64,000 nucleotides of DNA. Origin: Siderastrea radians (taxonomy: Eukaryota > Cnidaria > Anthozoa > Scleractinia > Rhizangiidae). Location of the stretch: positions 27,197,875 to 27,261,874 of the forward strand of contig OZ024895.1 in NCBI GenBank assembly GCA_964017195.1, written 5' to 3'. The notes beneath the pieces are model-generated. The model did not search any database and was not told the origin of the DNA. It worked only from the letters and a program-made list of their open reading frames with translations. The position numbers and the translations under genes are program-made. Positions 1-11,500 of this stretch are shown piece after piece (position 1 is the stretch's first letter; each line of letters opens with the position of its first letter).

Positions 1-370
1 TCTGATGATCCTGTGAGATTTTATTAAGGGTACTATATATTTGTTTGTATGATCCACACTGACACACGATCACAATCGAAGGTTATCGACATGACAGAGC
101 ACGTTCAAAGTCAGGGACCTGGGGCTTACTGCCAACGCAAAGGCGAAGGCGTTTATTTTTACTTTTTAAGGCTTTTTTTTTTCAGCAGAGGCGTTTTATT
201 GCTGATCAGTTGCATTTTTAATGATACAAGATGGCATTAAATTAAGCAACAATGCCGGATCCTACCTTTTCAAATGTCTTCACTTATGTTCAGGAACACA
301 TGCTTAGCATTTGACGTTCCCTCCAACGCAAGACGTCGTCACGCGATCAATTCTTGTCCTAAAGGATGTT

Positions 371-597
371 AAGGCTGGTTTCCATATGATCGCTACGATC
401 GCTGCGATCGCTGGAAAAAACGTTCAGCAATCGTTGCGATTATGTGGAAACCACTTTTTAGCGATCGTAACGATTACACTGCAATCATATGGACCATATG
501 GAAACCAGCCTATGTGGAAACTGCTCAGCGATCAAAGTCACAATGACCGCTCAATTTTTTTGGTAGCGATCGTGGCGATCATATAGAAACCAGGCTT
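371..597. mobile_element. Small inverted-repeat element (MITE)
   Basis: The left end (371-402) begins AAGGCTGGTTTCCATATGAT. The right end (566-597) is its imperfect reverse complement, giving about 32-bp terminal inverted repeats around 160 bp of internal sequence rich in GCGATCG-like motifs. The open frame across it is just the element read through. I could not find a convincing target-site duplication, so the superfamily is undetermined. Confidence 0.7.
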
Positions 598-1428
598 GAG
601 AGGCTATTGACGTTCAGGACTGTTCTTATTTACGCGCACTGACGAAATTGATGAATTGCGTTTGTCTTTCACAATTCGGCTTTCCTTCTTTTTATTTATC
701 CTATTAATTAGGTTTATCAGTGTAGGGGTTCTTGGACTCTTTTGCAGGCCTCCCATTGCTCCTGTTATTTTTTGAAACTACTCATTCAGTTTTTTTACTA
801 TCTTTAGTATAATATACACATATTTTCTTATGTTAGGAAAAAACCAGACGGTCGAAAGATATATTGAAAGTACCGTCAGAGCAGTCACTGATGTTGCCGC
901 CTTTCCCAAGTGCACTATATGTCTGATCAAGAGAGGATAATTGGTCTGACATATTTGCACTTACTTCTAATTTTTACTACTTTATTTATTTATCGTTTTT
1001 TCCCGTTTGTTTTCTTCTTGTAAATGTCAGAATTTATAATAAACAAAGCAACCCTGGACCTATTATACTGTCGTATTAGATCATAAGTAAAATAATTATT
1101 ACTTTGCATCAGGTTCTTTTGGGGATGCTTTGCTCTTGGGTGATTTTCGTTATACTCCAACCACAGGGAGCCCACAATAGTTGAGAAAAGATATTCGAAG
1201 GAAACAATTAAAAAATTAAAATTATCAACTAACGTATACGTACGTTGTTTGTTTTCAAGGTTTTCTTCTGTGAGAAGCATCAAGTCGATAGTTGCTAGCG
1301 ACAGCAATGCAGGACCTGTAGTCGTGAGCTGATCTGTTTTGTGCGTGACCGGATCTGAGCTATGCTGAAGTTTTGTACCTAATTAACAGGAGCTCCGGCC
1401 TGGTTAACAATTAACTATCCCGAGTACG

Positions 1429-2213
1429 TACCGTATTTTCTCAGGCCTGGTATTTTTTCGATTAAACGCCGCACTCCGAATAAACGCCGGGTTCAAATAA
1501 ACGCCGGGTCTAGAGGGCCGAGTTTAAAATAAACGTCCCCGGAGTTTATTCGGGGTCCCGGCGTTTATTTGAGGTCCCGGCGTTTTTTCGAGATGGGTGT
1601 ATTTGTCGTGACTGCATACTAGTTCTCTTTCTACCATTATATTTGAATTTATACACTAATATTCAAACCAAACTACCTTTTACAAAAGTACTTCTCACTA
1701 AAACAGATGAAACAAAAGACGCATCAGGTATCGTGTCAACTTTTCTGCGGGCTTGTACACCAAGCAAGGATCATCTCGAGGGTCTCTCCAGCGTTTCTTC
1801 AGCAGTTCCTTGCAATTGAATCGTTCCATATTTTGCCTTTCTCAGAACTGATGGAGAAAGAACCTCGCCACCACCCTGTTCTAAATTGCTTGCACAGTAC
1901 GTTTGCTGTCGAGCAGTTACCGATATACTTCGTCCATGTTTCATGCAAGGAGAAACGTAACGTTGAGGAGAGTTCAATCACTGTTCCTGTCAGTAATGTT
2001 TTTTTTAATCAGTAACTTACCAGATTCACTTAGATGAGACAAAGTTGATGACATTGTTTCGTATTTTCTAAACGTTTTTGTTCAAATTTGGTTCTCGGTT
2101 CAATAAGTCTCCGATACTGAAAAATTCATTTAACAAATAAACGCCGGGTTCGAATAAACGCCAGGTCTACGAGGCTGAGTTTTAAATAAACGCCTTCGAC
2201 GTTTAATTACGTC
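1429..2213. mobile_element. Transposon relic, relative of 18253-18928
   Basis: The left end carries TACCGTATTTTC followed by several copies of a TAAACGCCGGG-type motif in both orientations. The central 400 bp (about 1615-2100) is clearly similar, in the same orientation, to 18300-18800, including the stretch beginning AAACAGATGAAACAAA. The right end has more TAAACGCC motifs but lacks the clean closing inverted repeat seen in the other copy, so this copy looks truncated or diverged. The minus-strand open frames in the centre are probably remnants of a coding region, but I do not recognise a transposase. Confidence 0.65.
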
Positions 2214-2540
2214 TAAGTATAACGTTGATAATTTTTATTTTATCAATTATTTTCTTCCAATTTCTTTTTTCAGTTATTGTGGGCTCTCTGTGCTCCAGTC
2301 GATTCAAAACCATCAGGGAACAATGTCAGTTAGCGCCCCCCTCCCCTCCCCCCGAAAAAAGAATAATAATTTTTAAGTGCAAAAGATATCTATTTTAGAT
2401 TTTAGCGTGACAACTTGTACAAGGAATTATTTTAAGTTTCTCGGCTTGTATTCATTTGAGCATTTAAGAGCCTTGGACATTTTGGCGGCAGTAGTGCTTT
2501 ATATTCATTGTTAATAGAAGTTAGGTTTTCTGCATAGGCT

Positions 2541-2660
2541 TAACCTGCGATCAGGCCGAATTTTAGCATCGCTCTCATATTCTCTTATGTTGGTTCGTTT
2601 CGCCCGTCCCGCCTGAATGTTTTACCGAGCGAAACGAAAATAGAGCCTGATCGCAGGTTA
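2541..2660. mobile_element. Mutator-like MITE with 9-bp target duplication
   Basis: The element has 16-bp perfect terminal inverted repeats (TAACCTGCGATCAGGC and its reverse complement) and is flanked on both sides by the 9-mer GCATAGGCT (2532-2540 and 2661-2669). A 9-bp duplication is typical of Mutator-like elements. It is too short (120 bp) to encode anything. The ends resemble in style the element at 6653-6783, which also starts and ends with TA and has a 9-bp duplication. Confidence 0.85.
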
Positions 2661-2729
2661 GCATAGGCTACGTTCGCGCCCTGTGTATGCTATTTTATAG
2701 GGACATAGAAGATAAACGTCTAGTACTGC

Positions 2730-2796
<67 letters not shown>

Positions 2797-2811
2797 TAAT
2801 AATAATAATAA
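2730..2811. repeat. (AAT)n microsatellite
   Basis: A nearly pure run of AAT units, interrupted once, followed by a short AAC-rich stretch. It lies in intergenic DNA with no sign of function. Confidence 0.95.
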
Positions 2812-3406
2812 CAACGACAACAACAACAGATAAGAGAAATATGAATCTGGAGTATTCAAAAGGCAGGTAGGTTATTCTCCGATCTCCCTTTGTACAAAAA
2901 CTACCTCACCCCTACCCCGTGTCAATCGAATGGAGGGCATCAGTTTGAATCAGCTTGCAAAAGGTAAAATAATACCAATAAAACGATGACCAACCTTTGT
3001 CTTTTTGTCAATATTTCTGATATGTAAGTTGCCTGAAAAAAGTACCTGTCAACAAAGAAATTTGATATTATACCTGTATACCGAGAGCCGGAGAAACATT
3101 ACCACAATCGTAACCTTGACACAAAAATGTAAACTATCGGAGGGTTACCCAGAAACCACCGGTGAAGCGTCGACGCCCTTCACATGTTGCACAAAAATAT
3201 GAAGAGTCGAGGAAATTCGTCATTCTATGGGACGTGATACAATCCAACAAGTATTCCATGCATGCCATAAAAGTGTGGTTTGTCGAAGCCCTTTGAACGA
3301 GTCACTGTTTCCATTTAAAGTCCGGCCGGCGGGGAGGTTTACTTTGGTTACATATTAACCGACGCCAAACCGCATACAGAACCTTCTCGGCGTCGAACTC
3401 AGCACA

Positions 3407-3958
3407 ATGAGCGTAAAGGAGTACAAAGTCGTTGTTTTAGGCTCTGGTGGAGTTGGAAAAAGCGCCTTGACAGTTAAATTTGTTACGGGACAATTTGTGG
3501 AAAAATATGACCCAACGATCGAGGACTTTTATCGCAAGGAGATCGACGTTGATAACAATCCCTCCATATTGGAAATTTTGGATACCGCAGGGACCGAACA
3601 GTTCGCTTCCATGAGGGATTTATACATCAAAAATGGTCAAGGATTCCTTCTTATATACTCCCTTTTAAACCGACAAACTTTTACTGATCTAAAGCCGATG
3701 AGGGATCAAATTCTGCGCGTTAAAAGTTCAGACACAGTGCCTATGATTCTTGTTGGAAATAAAAGTGACATGTTTGACGAACGCGAAGTGACAGCAAGCG
3801 AAGCGAAACTTCTAGCAGAAGAGTGGGGCTGTCCACATTTTGAAACCTCGGCCAAAACCAACAGCAATGTGGATGAAATGTTTGCCGAGATTGTCAGAAG
3901 AATGAAAACTACACAGAAGGGATCTTCAAGCAAAGGCGGATGTTGTGTTGTTCTCTAA
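3407..3958 (+). CDS. RAP2: Rap2-type Ras-family small GTPase, intronless
   Basis: A 183-residue complete Ras-fold GTPase. Visible motifs: P-loop GSGGVGKS (12-19), switch [10 protein letters not shown] (34-42), switch [10 protein letters not shown] (59-66) with the Thr in place of Ras Gln61 that marks Rap proteins, base-recognition NKSD and ETSAK. Phe41 corresponds to Phe39 of Rap2, where Rap1 has Ser, so the effector loop is Rap2-type. The tail ends CCVVL: a CaaX box (CVVL, predicted geranylgeranylated because of Leu) preceded by a possible palmitoylated Cys. Such proteins cycle between GDP and GTP at membranes and act in adhesion and MAP4K/JNK-type signalling (family knowledge). The start is two residues longer than usual Rap2 N-termini; no earlier in-frame Met is seen. 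No intron interrupts the frame, so a retrocopy or an ancestral single-exon gene is possible. Length and motifs are intact. Confidence 0.96.
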   Translation: MSVKEYKVVVLGSGGVGKSALTVKFVTGQFVEKYDPTIEDFYRKEIDVDNNPSILEILDTAGTEQFASMRDLYIKNGQGFLLIYSLLNRQTFTDLKPMRDQILRVKSSDTVPMILVGNKSDMFDEREVTASEAKLLAEEWGCPHFETSAKTNSNVDEMFAEIVRRMKTTQKGSSSKGGCCVVL

Positions 3959-4560
3959 CCTCAACTGCTCAAGGCCACACGTCGTAATCAACAGTTGCGC
4001 GCACGTCTGATCCAAGATGTCAACCATAGAAGTAAAATATCTAAGGTTATTCTTCTTCTTTTTCTTAAGAGCAGTGTTTATGATGTGTTACACGATGTGT
4101 TGGATGACGTGTTTTTCGTGACTTTTAAAGAAACTGACGATAGTAATTTGCGCTTTTACGAGGAAATTCTTACGAAGGGCGATGATATGCAAGCGCTACA
4201 AGGTAGCGAATTTTATCAGAACAGTATTTTGGCTTCCCTTTTATTTTTAGACATTTTGTTGAATTCCTTTCCAGAGAAAACTTAAAGTACCGGTACACGT
4301 TTATTAACTTTGTTAACTTATATTTTCGAAATACGTAGTTTTTTAATCCTCTGTAGATTGCATTTCTAGAAAAGCGATTCCTTAATTTCAAGCTTTGACA
4401 ATGGTTTTCCTCTGCCTTTGCAAAGTGTAATATGTATTATTATTATTATTATCATTATTATTATTATTAATAATATTTTTTGTACATTGTTAGCAAAATA
4501 ACTCGTAGAATACTTGTAATTATTACCATCTGTACACCTTGGTGATATGTGAAATTTTGA

Positions 4561-4566
4561 AATAAA
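4561..4566 (+). terminator. Polyadenylation signal of the Rap2-like gene
   Basis: A canonical AATAAA lies about 600 bases after the stop codon. The intervening 3'UTR contains an ATT microsatellite (4436-4468). It is the first canonical hexamer on this strand that I noticed. Confidence 0.6.
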
Positions 4567-6159
4567 GTGACAGCACAGTAATTCTTTACTTTTGTCGATG
4601 ATCGACTTTGAAATGCTGTGTTAAACCTCTGGTATTTCCTGCTTGTTTAGGGACTGTCTGAATGGCAGTCTCTCATGTATTGCAAATATTAGTTAATCAA
4701 TCAGTGTCAATCATTTCTTTGTCTTTCCCTATGTATTAAATGATAGTTTTATTCATGAATGATCAAAAAGTTAGTGAAGTTCCAAATATTGGTGTTCATT
4801 GATAATGAAGGCCTCTATAATATATATTGGCACTAGCTTTAAGTAATGGCTTGGATCTTTGTGACTGCTTGAGTTATTTGTGACACTCTTGAAACTGTTG
4901 GTAATGGAAACACCAGTTTATAAACTTGCAAATCTGTTTTCTCTTTGAGTGAACAGGGTTGCATTTGTCCTGTAATAATCTTCACCAACTTTGTACAGGA
5001 ACGAAGAATGCACTATTTCAGTACCAGTCAGCACAAATAATATTAAATAGTTAAAAAAGCTAAGAAACACTTCAAATGAATGTGACTGCAGTGAACACTC
5101 TAAGATGTATATATATACCATTATAACCCATAAAGAGCATTCAGACAATAGGGTACTGCAGTGTCTGCTAATTAAGAACACTCTAAATTACACAGTTGAT
5201 GGCATATAAGCTTGTAGATTCAAAGTAAGCCACGAGGTTGCCATCTTATGAAAAGTATTCTTTTCGTTGAGTGGATTTACTTGTACTTTAGTGGATACAA
5301 ACAGCAAATATAAAGAATAATGCTTGGATGGAAGGAGATGCAAAACTTCTGTTTGAGTGTTAACCCAACATCAAGTTGACCAAGAAAAGTGAAAGTTCAT
5401 GTCCACAGCCAGCCCCCAATTACAATGTTCATAACATCAACCCCACTATTCCCTCCACTTTGCCTTCCTACTATTTCACTGATGTTGTGTCCCACATTGG
5501 AATAATCCTCAGGCATTATCAAATAAATGATAAATTGCAACACTGGAAATCCAAGCCACTGAAATATACTTGGGTATATTAGTGACAGGGAGGTGAGTTG
5601 TACTGTATTTTGATGAACCCGCAGGGCAAGTCAAAATTTCCCTGCTAGTAGAGGCCCCTTTTCCTTTGTATTTGCAAAAGGGGCCCCCGCTGGCAGGGAA
5701 AGTCAAAATACAAACAACTAGTAAAAATATACGGCGATACTTCACACCAAAACAGCTAATAAGAGATTTATGATCCAACTGAACCTTTTTCAACCTTTTT
5801 CAGTAACTTGAAAGAAAACTACAAGTGTAGTACGGTAGTGTAGTACGCGCACGGTACTGAACAATAGCCAACTGTGCAATAATCAACTGTACAAGATTGT
5901 GGGATATTTGTACTCGTTTCTCGCACCTTCTGTACAATAACTATAACAGTTAGATAATAAGTGGCCTTGTGCCTAGCCTAGGGCGATGAGGCCAAGTGAG
6001 TGAGTGAGTGAGTTTTGATGAAGAAAGATGGTAAATTTAAGCTCAATCATGAAGTAAAGGAGAGAGTGGGACAAAGAGTCCCTGACAGGAATCAACCGAT
6101 CAACACTTGTGATGCTTTCAAATTGCTGATCCCAGCAGTATGCAGGATGTATGCTCACC

Positions 6160-6300
6160 ACTTGTCTCCCAGTAGCTCAGTGGTTGAAGCATCAATCTGA
6201 CGGGTGTTCCGAATGTCGAAGGTCTGGTTCACATCAGTCTCCATGTCCCACAAACAACTGTGACACACTGAATATTTCACCCTTCTTTATTTCATGACCA
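6160..6300 (+). repeat. tRNA-derived SINE
   Basis: A polymerase III A-box-like stretch (TAGCTCAGTGG, from 6173) is followed 53 bases later by a B-box-like GGTTCACATCA (from 6226), the spacing found in a tRNA. The tRNA arms do not pair well, so this is a tRNA-derived repeat and not a functional tRNA. The 3' boundary is uncertain. Confidence 0.6.
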
Positions 6301-6652
6301 AGCATCTCCCTTCAAACAACATTTTTCGGTTTCCTCAAATTAACTGACTAAAAAGGTCAACATAGTAAACTCCAGGGGAGTAATTTTATTAAAACATTAA
6401 GGGTCACTAGGAAGCAAGACATTAACAGCCTGCATCATTATGCTAGAACCTGCTAGATATTAGAGATGAATAATTAAGTACATTTTAAAGTCATTTACAA
6501 AAAATGCTCTACTTTAACTTTAAAAACTAATAATTCAGACCTTCTTTGTTTGGACATAACACTTCGCATGAAACAAGTCCCCCACGCTCTTATGTTAAAT
6601 TCATTTTGATGTTTCATTTCTGTTGTCTTGGGCAATTTTCTTTCCTGTAAAA

Positions 6653-6783
6653 TAGACTGCGAGTAGTCTCTAATTTTGGCGATGGCGATTGTGGGGCGGG
6701 CAAAATACACACGCGCACGCGCGAAATTTATTTTGCCCGCCCCACAATCACAATCGCCAAAATTCGAGACTACTCGCAGTCTA
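6653..6783. mobile_element. Hairpin MITE, Mutator-like, 9-bp target duplication
   Basis: Almost the whole element is a hairpin: about 55-bp arms starting TAGACTGCGAGTAGTCTC, separated by a GC-rich loop with CACGCGCACGCGCG. The 9-mer CCTGTAAAA flanks both ends (6644-6652 and 6784-6792). The duplication size fits Mutator-like elements. It is non-coding, and the arms are so similar that the insertion is probably fairly young. Confidence 0.85.
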
Positions 6784-7302
6784 CCTGTAAAAGTACTCAG
6801 TTTGTTAAAATAGTCAGGAAGGCAGTCACTCAATATCACACAAGTTAATGAGAGCAATAATATTCATTGATCTTAACTTTGTCCAACAACTCTGCATACT
6901 TAGTTATTTATCACTTAAAGTTAACAAACACTCAACTAAATCAAGCTTAAACGCTACAAATGTAAAAGATTTCAGTATAGGGGAAGCACAGTCACTTATA
7001 TCTCTTTTAGCCAGCAGTCACAAAGGAAGGAAAATTATATCTCCCTTGTCACAGTGATGTGATGTTGAATGTTTAATTACCTGTACTGTTCATACCAAAA
7101 CCTTCTGTTGCCAGACAAATGCATGAGCTATTTTTAAACAGAATTTATACCTCCTACTGATCTTGAGAATGATTGTCGAACAGTTGAAACGTTTTCTTAG
7201 TGTTTATTTTTATGACAATAGGATAATGACTTTAAATATATGCTGTTTTTAGCCCGTGGGGGTGGGGGTCCTTGGGTATATTAGTGACAGGGAGGTGAGA
7301 AG

Positions 7303-7461
7303 AAACAACTTCAAAGAGACAAGGCTGATTGAACAGCTAGTATTTTAATATAGGATTGCCCAATATTTTGGTTAGACAAAACTAACCTTCATCAGGGGCT
7401 AGAAAAGCTAACTGTAAAGTTGATTGACTGTTCGATCAGCCTTGCCTCTTTGAAGTTGTTT
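7303..7461. mobile_element. Inverted-repeat mini-element with a hammerhead-like core
   Basis: Two arms of about 34 bp (7303-7336 and 7428-7461, AAACAACTTCAAAGAG... and its imperfect complement) enclose about 90 bp that contain a hammerhead-ribozyme-like fold on the minus strand (7358-7399). The architecture parallels 56667-56852. It is probably a non-autonomous derivative of a Penelope-like element, by analogy. Confidence 0.6.
7358..7399 (-). ncRNA. Decayed hammerhead ribozyme motif
   Basis: Read on the minus strand: stem I GCCC, core CTGATGA, stem II GGTTAG/CTAACC (6 perfect pairs, 6-nt loop), then AAAA where GAAA is required, a two-base stem III (TA), TT at the cleavage position, and the closing stem I strand GGGC. 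Everything fits except the G-to-A change in the second conserved core box, which should abolish or greatly weaken self-cleavage. Confidence 0.5.
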
Positions 7462-8231
7462 TATCTAGTCTATTGCTGATCCTGATCTAGACGAAGACCC
7501 TGTTATAAATTGCTCCTGTTTGTGCAAGTGGTCATTGCCTAGTTTACAGAATGTCATATTTGGGAAGTGAGAAGCCCTTTTTGGGGGTTTGAAATTGGCG
7601 ATCTAGAACTTTTTTTGGGTGAGGAATTTTCTGGTGGAACTATTTTGGGTAGAAAGATTTTGGCAGGACATTTTTAAGGTTTATGACAAACAAGCGTACC
7701 TCTCTTTACAAACTCAATCAATTTTTTTTATGTGGATAAAAAGGACTTTCTTACGTTATGTTCTGGGCTGTTTGACTTTTTTTGAGTCCAGTGTAAGCCC
7801 AATTGGACTTTCTTGGGTATAAACATTTGTGCCCATTTGCACTTCCCCATCCCTAAATATATACCTGAGCCCCCCTCCCCTCCACCCTGCGTTTTTTAGC
7901 AAGTTGTATACCTTGATTTATCAAGACTGAAATACAAGAAAATAGTGTGAAAGCAAGTAGAAATTAGTGCCCTTTCCACCAGGATTCTCTCTGTTTAGGT
8001 CCTTTATAATTATGCCTTTCTCATATTTTAACTCTAGGGCAAATTTGAAAAGCAGTCTGTATCAACCTTCAATAACTTGTTAATGAAGCCTATTTCCCAA
8101 TCAAAATTTCACGGGTGGGCATCACAACAAAAGCTACTACATGTAAGTTTTAACAAGTACAAAAAAAAAGCACATACAAGTATCACTAACATGTCTACAT
8201 TCAAACTAACAATGGTCATCCTGCATAAATA

Positions 8232-8234
8232 TGT

Positions 8235-8269
<35 letters not shown>

Positions 8270-8270
8270 T
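8232..8270. repeat. (TTTA)n microsatellite
   Basis: About nine TTTA units lying downstream of the tetraspanin stop codon. On the minus strand this is an AAAT run containing many AATAAA hexamers, so it may act as polyadenylation signal. Confidence 0.9.
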
Positions 8271-8566
8271 AAATCAGACTGATGCATTGTGTCCTTTGAT
8301 CTCTCAGTTCTGCAGCAAAGTAAAAAAACCTTTCTGTTTTGAAGTGTGACCACAAACAATATATTAAAACAGGTCTACTTTTTGCTATTGGATGTGCTGA
8401 ATGACAACATATAAATTTAGTGACAAAATCATGAGATGATTTCACTATTACATTATTAAGATTGATGCAATGTCCACAGAAGGTCAAAACTTGCTTATTA
8501 GTGCAACATCCAACTGAGCGTATAGATACAAATTATAATTAATATCGCCATTGATATGCAGGGCCA

Positions 8567-11500
8567 CTAAACCAGCTCATATTTACTGGAGTGCTGAACA
8601 CTGCTGGCCAAACAGCAAGACAATGCCACACCAATAATCTGGAAACAAAACAAACAAACAACTGGTTAGTGTCACTGTTCCAAGCAGCTTAAACAAATTA
8701 AAAAAACGCTTTAATAGTAATAACTACTAGGAACGTAATGGCAGAATGGGGGACATATCCCTTGCGGTTTGGCATGACAAGTGACTTCCATGTGCTTGAC
8801 CATTTAAGCCTCACTAGACCTTCCTGCACTAAATGCCATGGGATGGAACAAGAGTATTGGCAGGTATGAATAAACAATCACGTGACCTTAGATTCCTTAA
8901 CTATCTCCCCAGCACTGTACACTGTATGCTGACACCACACGAACAGCCAGTGCTGAAACCCAGACAAAAACGTACAAGAAGAGGAGGGAGGATGGGAAAA
9001 AACTTTACACTGTATTTGACTTACTAGTGATACAAATGCTTGCCACAAGAAAATTGAACTTTAAACAGAGTCCCTGAGCTTTTACAGCCAGACATAGAAC
9101 AACAAGTGCAGCCAATAGAAAAATACGTACTAAACTGTAGCTAGACAGCATGCAGTAAAACTACATCAATGAATGGAACATTCATGGCCTTAGGCCAACC
9201 AAAACTAGTGAAAGAAAACTAACCAGACAGAGTTGCAACACTGGAAAATAACGTGCAAATGTTCAGAATGCTAGGAAAGGTAAAGTACATTGTTGCCCCT
9301 AGACCACCCATGGTGCATGAGCATTGTCACGTTCCATTACAGTAGGCGCTGTAAAACTTTCAAAAAAATCTTTTCTCACTCAACATACTTTTATATTATT
9401 GCCAGAATAATATTGGCAAGAAAAAACTTTGATGAAGGAAATAAAGTTAGGATGCATCCTTCTGTTTTTCACCAATATATTCTTAGAACATTACCCTTGT
9501 AGTAAAGCTTAATGAAACATGACTTGTTGACAGATTAATTAGTTGCGTAGGAATTCTGCTCTGGTAAATACCTAGTTCCTCAGGAACTTCGTAAAAGTCC
9601 ATCCATATTTGTAAGCTTATGGAAATGATGTAATAGACGTGTTTACCAGAGAGGAAACTACACATAATTCTCTTATAATTATCTTGCATATTTAATCTCA
9701 TATGTTAGCTACCATTATGCATGTAAGTACATTGATGCAAACCAACCAACGCTCAACAAATGCCGGTGAAGTCTACCATCCAACTCTTTACACTGGTGGC
9801 AATGGTGCAGCATTAAATACGGTAAATAATGTAATTCAATTATCTTTTTTGTTTCCCCATTTTCTTTCTTTCTTTCTTTCTTTTTTTCATTCAGAAAAAC
9901 AACAATTCATTATGTAGTCAGATGTGCCTAAAGCAAAAACAACAAAAAGAAAATAAGGGGTGGACTATCAGAAGACACACAAGGTGAAAAGAGTACAATT
10001 TCTGGCCAATGCAAAATCAATTCTATTCAATTCTATGCAGGGTAGGTAAGCCTAATGTAGAAGCTGATCACTGCTTGAATGATTTTTTTGGATGATCTTT
10101 CCTTGCACCAATTTTCTTGAGGGAATTGTCACCCTACCTATTGAGCTATACCATGACAACAGAGTCACAACAATGAGACCCTCAGAGTGGTGCCACAATT
10201 ACCATACTGGCACAAAGGCACTTGTGTTGATCTATCAGATGATGCTACATAAATATATATTATCATATGTTATGTTTCGTTTTTGGTACTGTTCTTTATT
10301 TGGTGTGAATAAGTGAGGCTTATTAATGTAGACAAAATCATTTCATTTTTGTTTCTTGGGTGGAACCTAAAGCGGATATAACCCAAATAAAAGAGTTATT
10401 ACGATAATCAAATTTATATTTCCCTTCACGTTTGTGATTTGACGTGATAAACTCACCTGAAACAAAGCAATACCCAGAGCTACACCTCCTATGATTAATA
10501 GCTTGTCTTCAAAGAAAGTCACTGCTTTACCATAACAGCCCTGGTGAAGAGCAAGAGAAGAAGAAAAAACTCAATGTATATCCCTCAGATTTACATGCTA
10601 CTCAGCCAACATGAGTACCTGGATGCACCTGTTAATTTTCATTTTTTAAGCAGGTAAACAATCAGCACAATTGAGTTTCTCGTGGGTGGACAACTGCCCT
10701 ACATCTATGGACTGTGACCACGCTCTCAGTAGTTGGGGGATAGAGTGAAAAGGTGATGGAGTGAAGAGAGGGGGAGAATCTATTGACAAGGTATTGAAGC
10801 CACCATTTTGCCCCTTGTAAGTTAGCCAACGATGATCCGTCAACAAGGTCATTATCTTTGGTTGGCAACTCTCAGGAAAGTTGCTTTTGCCCAACTCTCA
10901 AGCAGAAGAGCAGTTTTCTCCAGAAACTTCTGTTCCTAAACTGTATCACAGTTGTTTGCATGGTGCTTCGCAAGCTGTTTGGTTTGCAGATTCTATAATG
11001 GCTCTAGCAAACTGTTGCGATGATCTGGCTTTGAAAGGCAGAAATATTGAAATAAGACCACTTGTTTCTCCAAAATGTTCTTCTTGGACAGTACAAATTT
11101 GAAGTTCTGTAGTCCTTTGTTCACTGATTGAAATAACACTACTATGTGTTACCTTGCTTGAATGGTATGGTATTCTGCAGTTAAGCCAATGCAAGTCTTC
11201 CCAAGAATCAGTCTCTCAACTGGCAAATAAACTGCAGTTCAAGCATTGTGACAAGCAATGCTGGTTGAATAAAACAAACAATGGACCACCTGCTCTTCTG
11301 TCAGAAGTGGAAGGTGAGAAAAACTCTCAGAAAATCATCCAATACTATTTTCCAAACAGACTGTTTGACGGCCAGTTACCAAACGTTGTAATTTGATTGC
11401 ATGTCAAGTGGCGGGAGATGTCAGCATTATCTCAAACTTGTCAACAGTAAGTCATCTGACCAATCGTAGGTTGCACTAGAATCTGGTGCACACCAGATGT

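Larger units (their letters stand above)
1..3406. other. Intergenic region upstream of the Rap2-like gene
   Basis: No coding region is supported here. The stretch contains an inverted-repeat element (371-597), a larger repeat whose relative lies at 18253-18928 (1429-2213), a 120-bp Mutator-like MITE (2541-2660) and an AAT microsatellite (2730-2811), each listed separately. The short open frames lie inside these repeats or in AT-rich DNA and have no recognisable domain. The last 100 bases before the GTPase start are relatively GC-rich, as expected of a promoter/5'UTR, but I see no clear TATA box. Confidence 0.6.
4567..8566. other. Intergenic region between the Rap2-like and tetraspanin genes (tail to tail)
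   Basis: No gene is supported. Contents seen: a tRNA-derived SINE (6160-6300), a Mutator-like hairpin MITE (6653-6783), a hammerhead-like inverted-repeat element (7303-7461), a 29-bp repeat present twice exactly (5569-5597 and 7271-7299, CTTGGGTATATTAGTGACAG...), and a TTTA microsatellite (8232-8270). The latter supplies several TTTATT hexamers, so it could provide polyadenylation signals (AATAAA on the minus strand) for the tetraspanin gene ending at 8567. Confidence 0.55.

Noticed and set aside
311..586. 91-codon plus-strand frame near the window start
   Set aside because: It runs through the inverted-repeat element at 371-597 and shows no protein features.
6173..6236. Functional tRNA gene
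   Set aside because: A- and B-box-like motifs are correctly spaced, but acceptor and anticodon arms do not pair; a tRNA-derived SINE fits better.
10646..11396. Overlapping frames on both strands in tetraspanin intron 6 and downstream of exon 5
   Set aside because: None has a recognisable motif, they contradict each other by overlap, and the true exons flank them with good splice sites.
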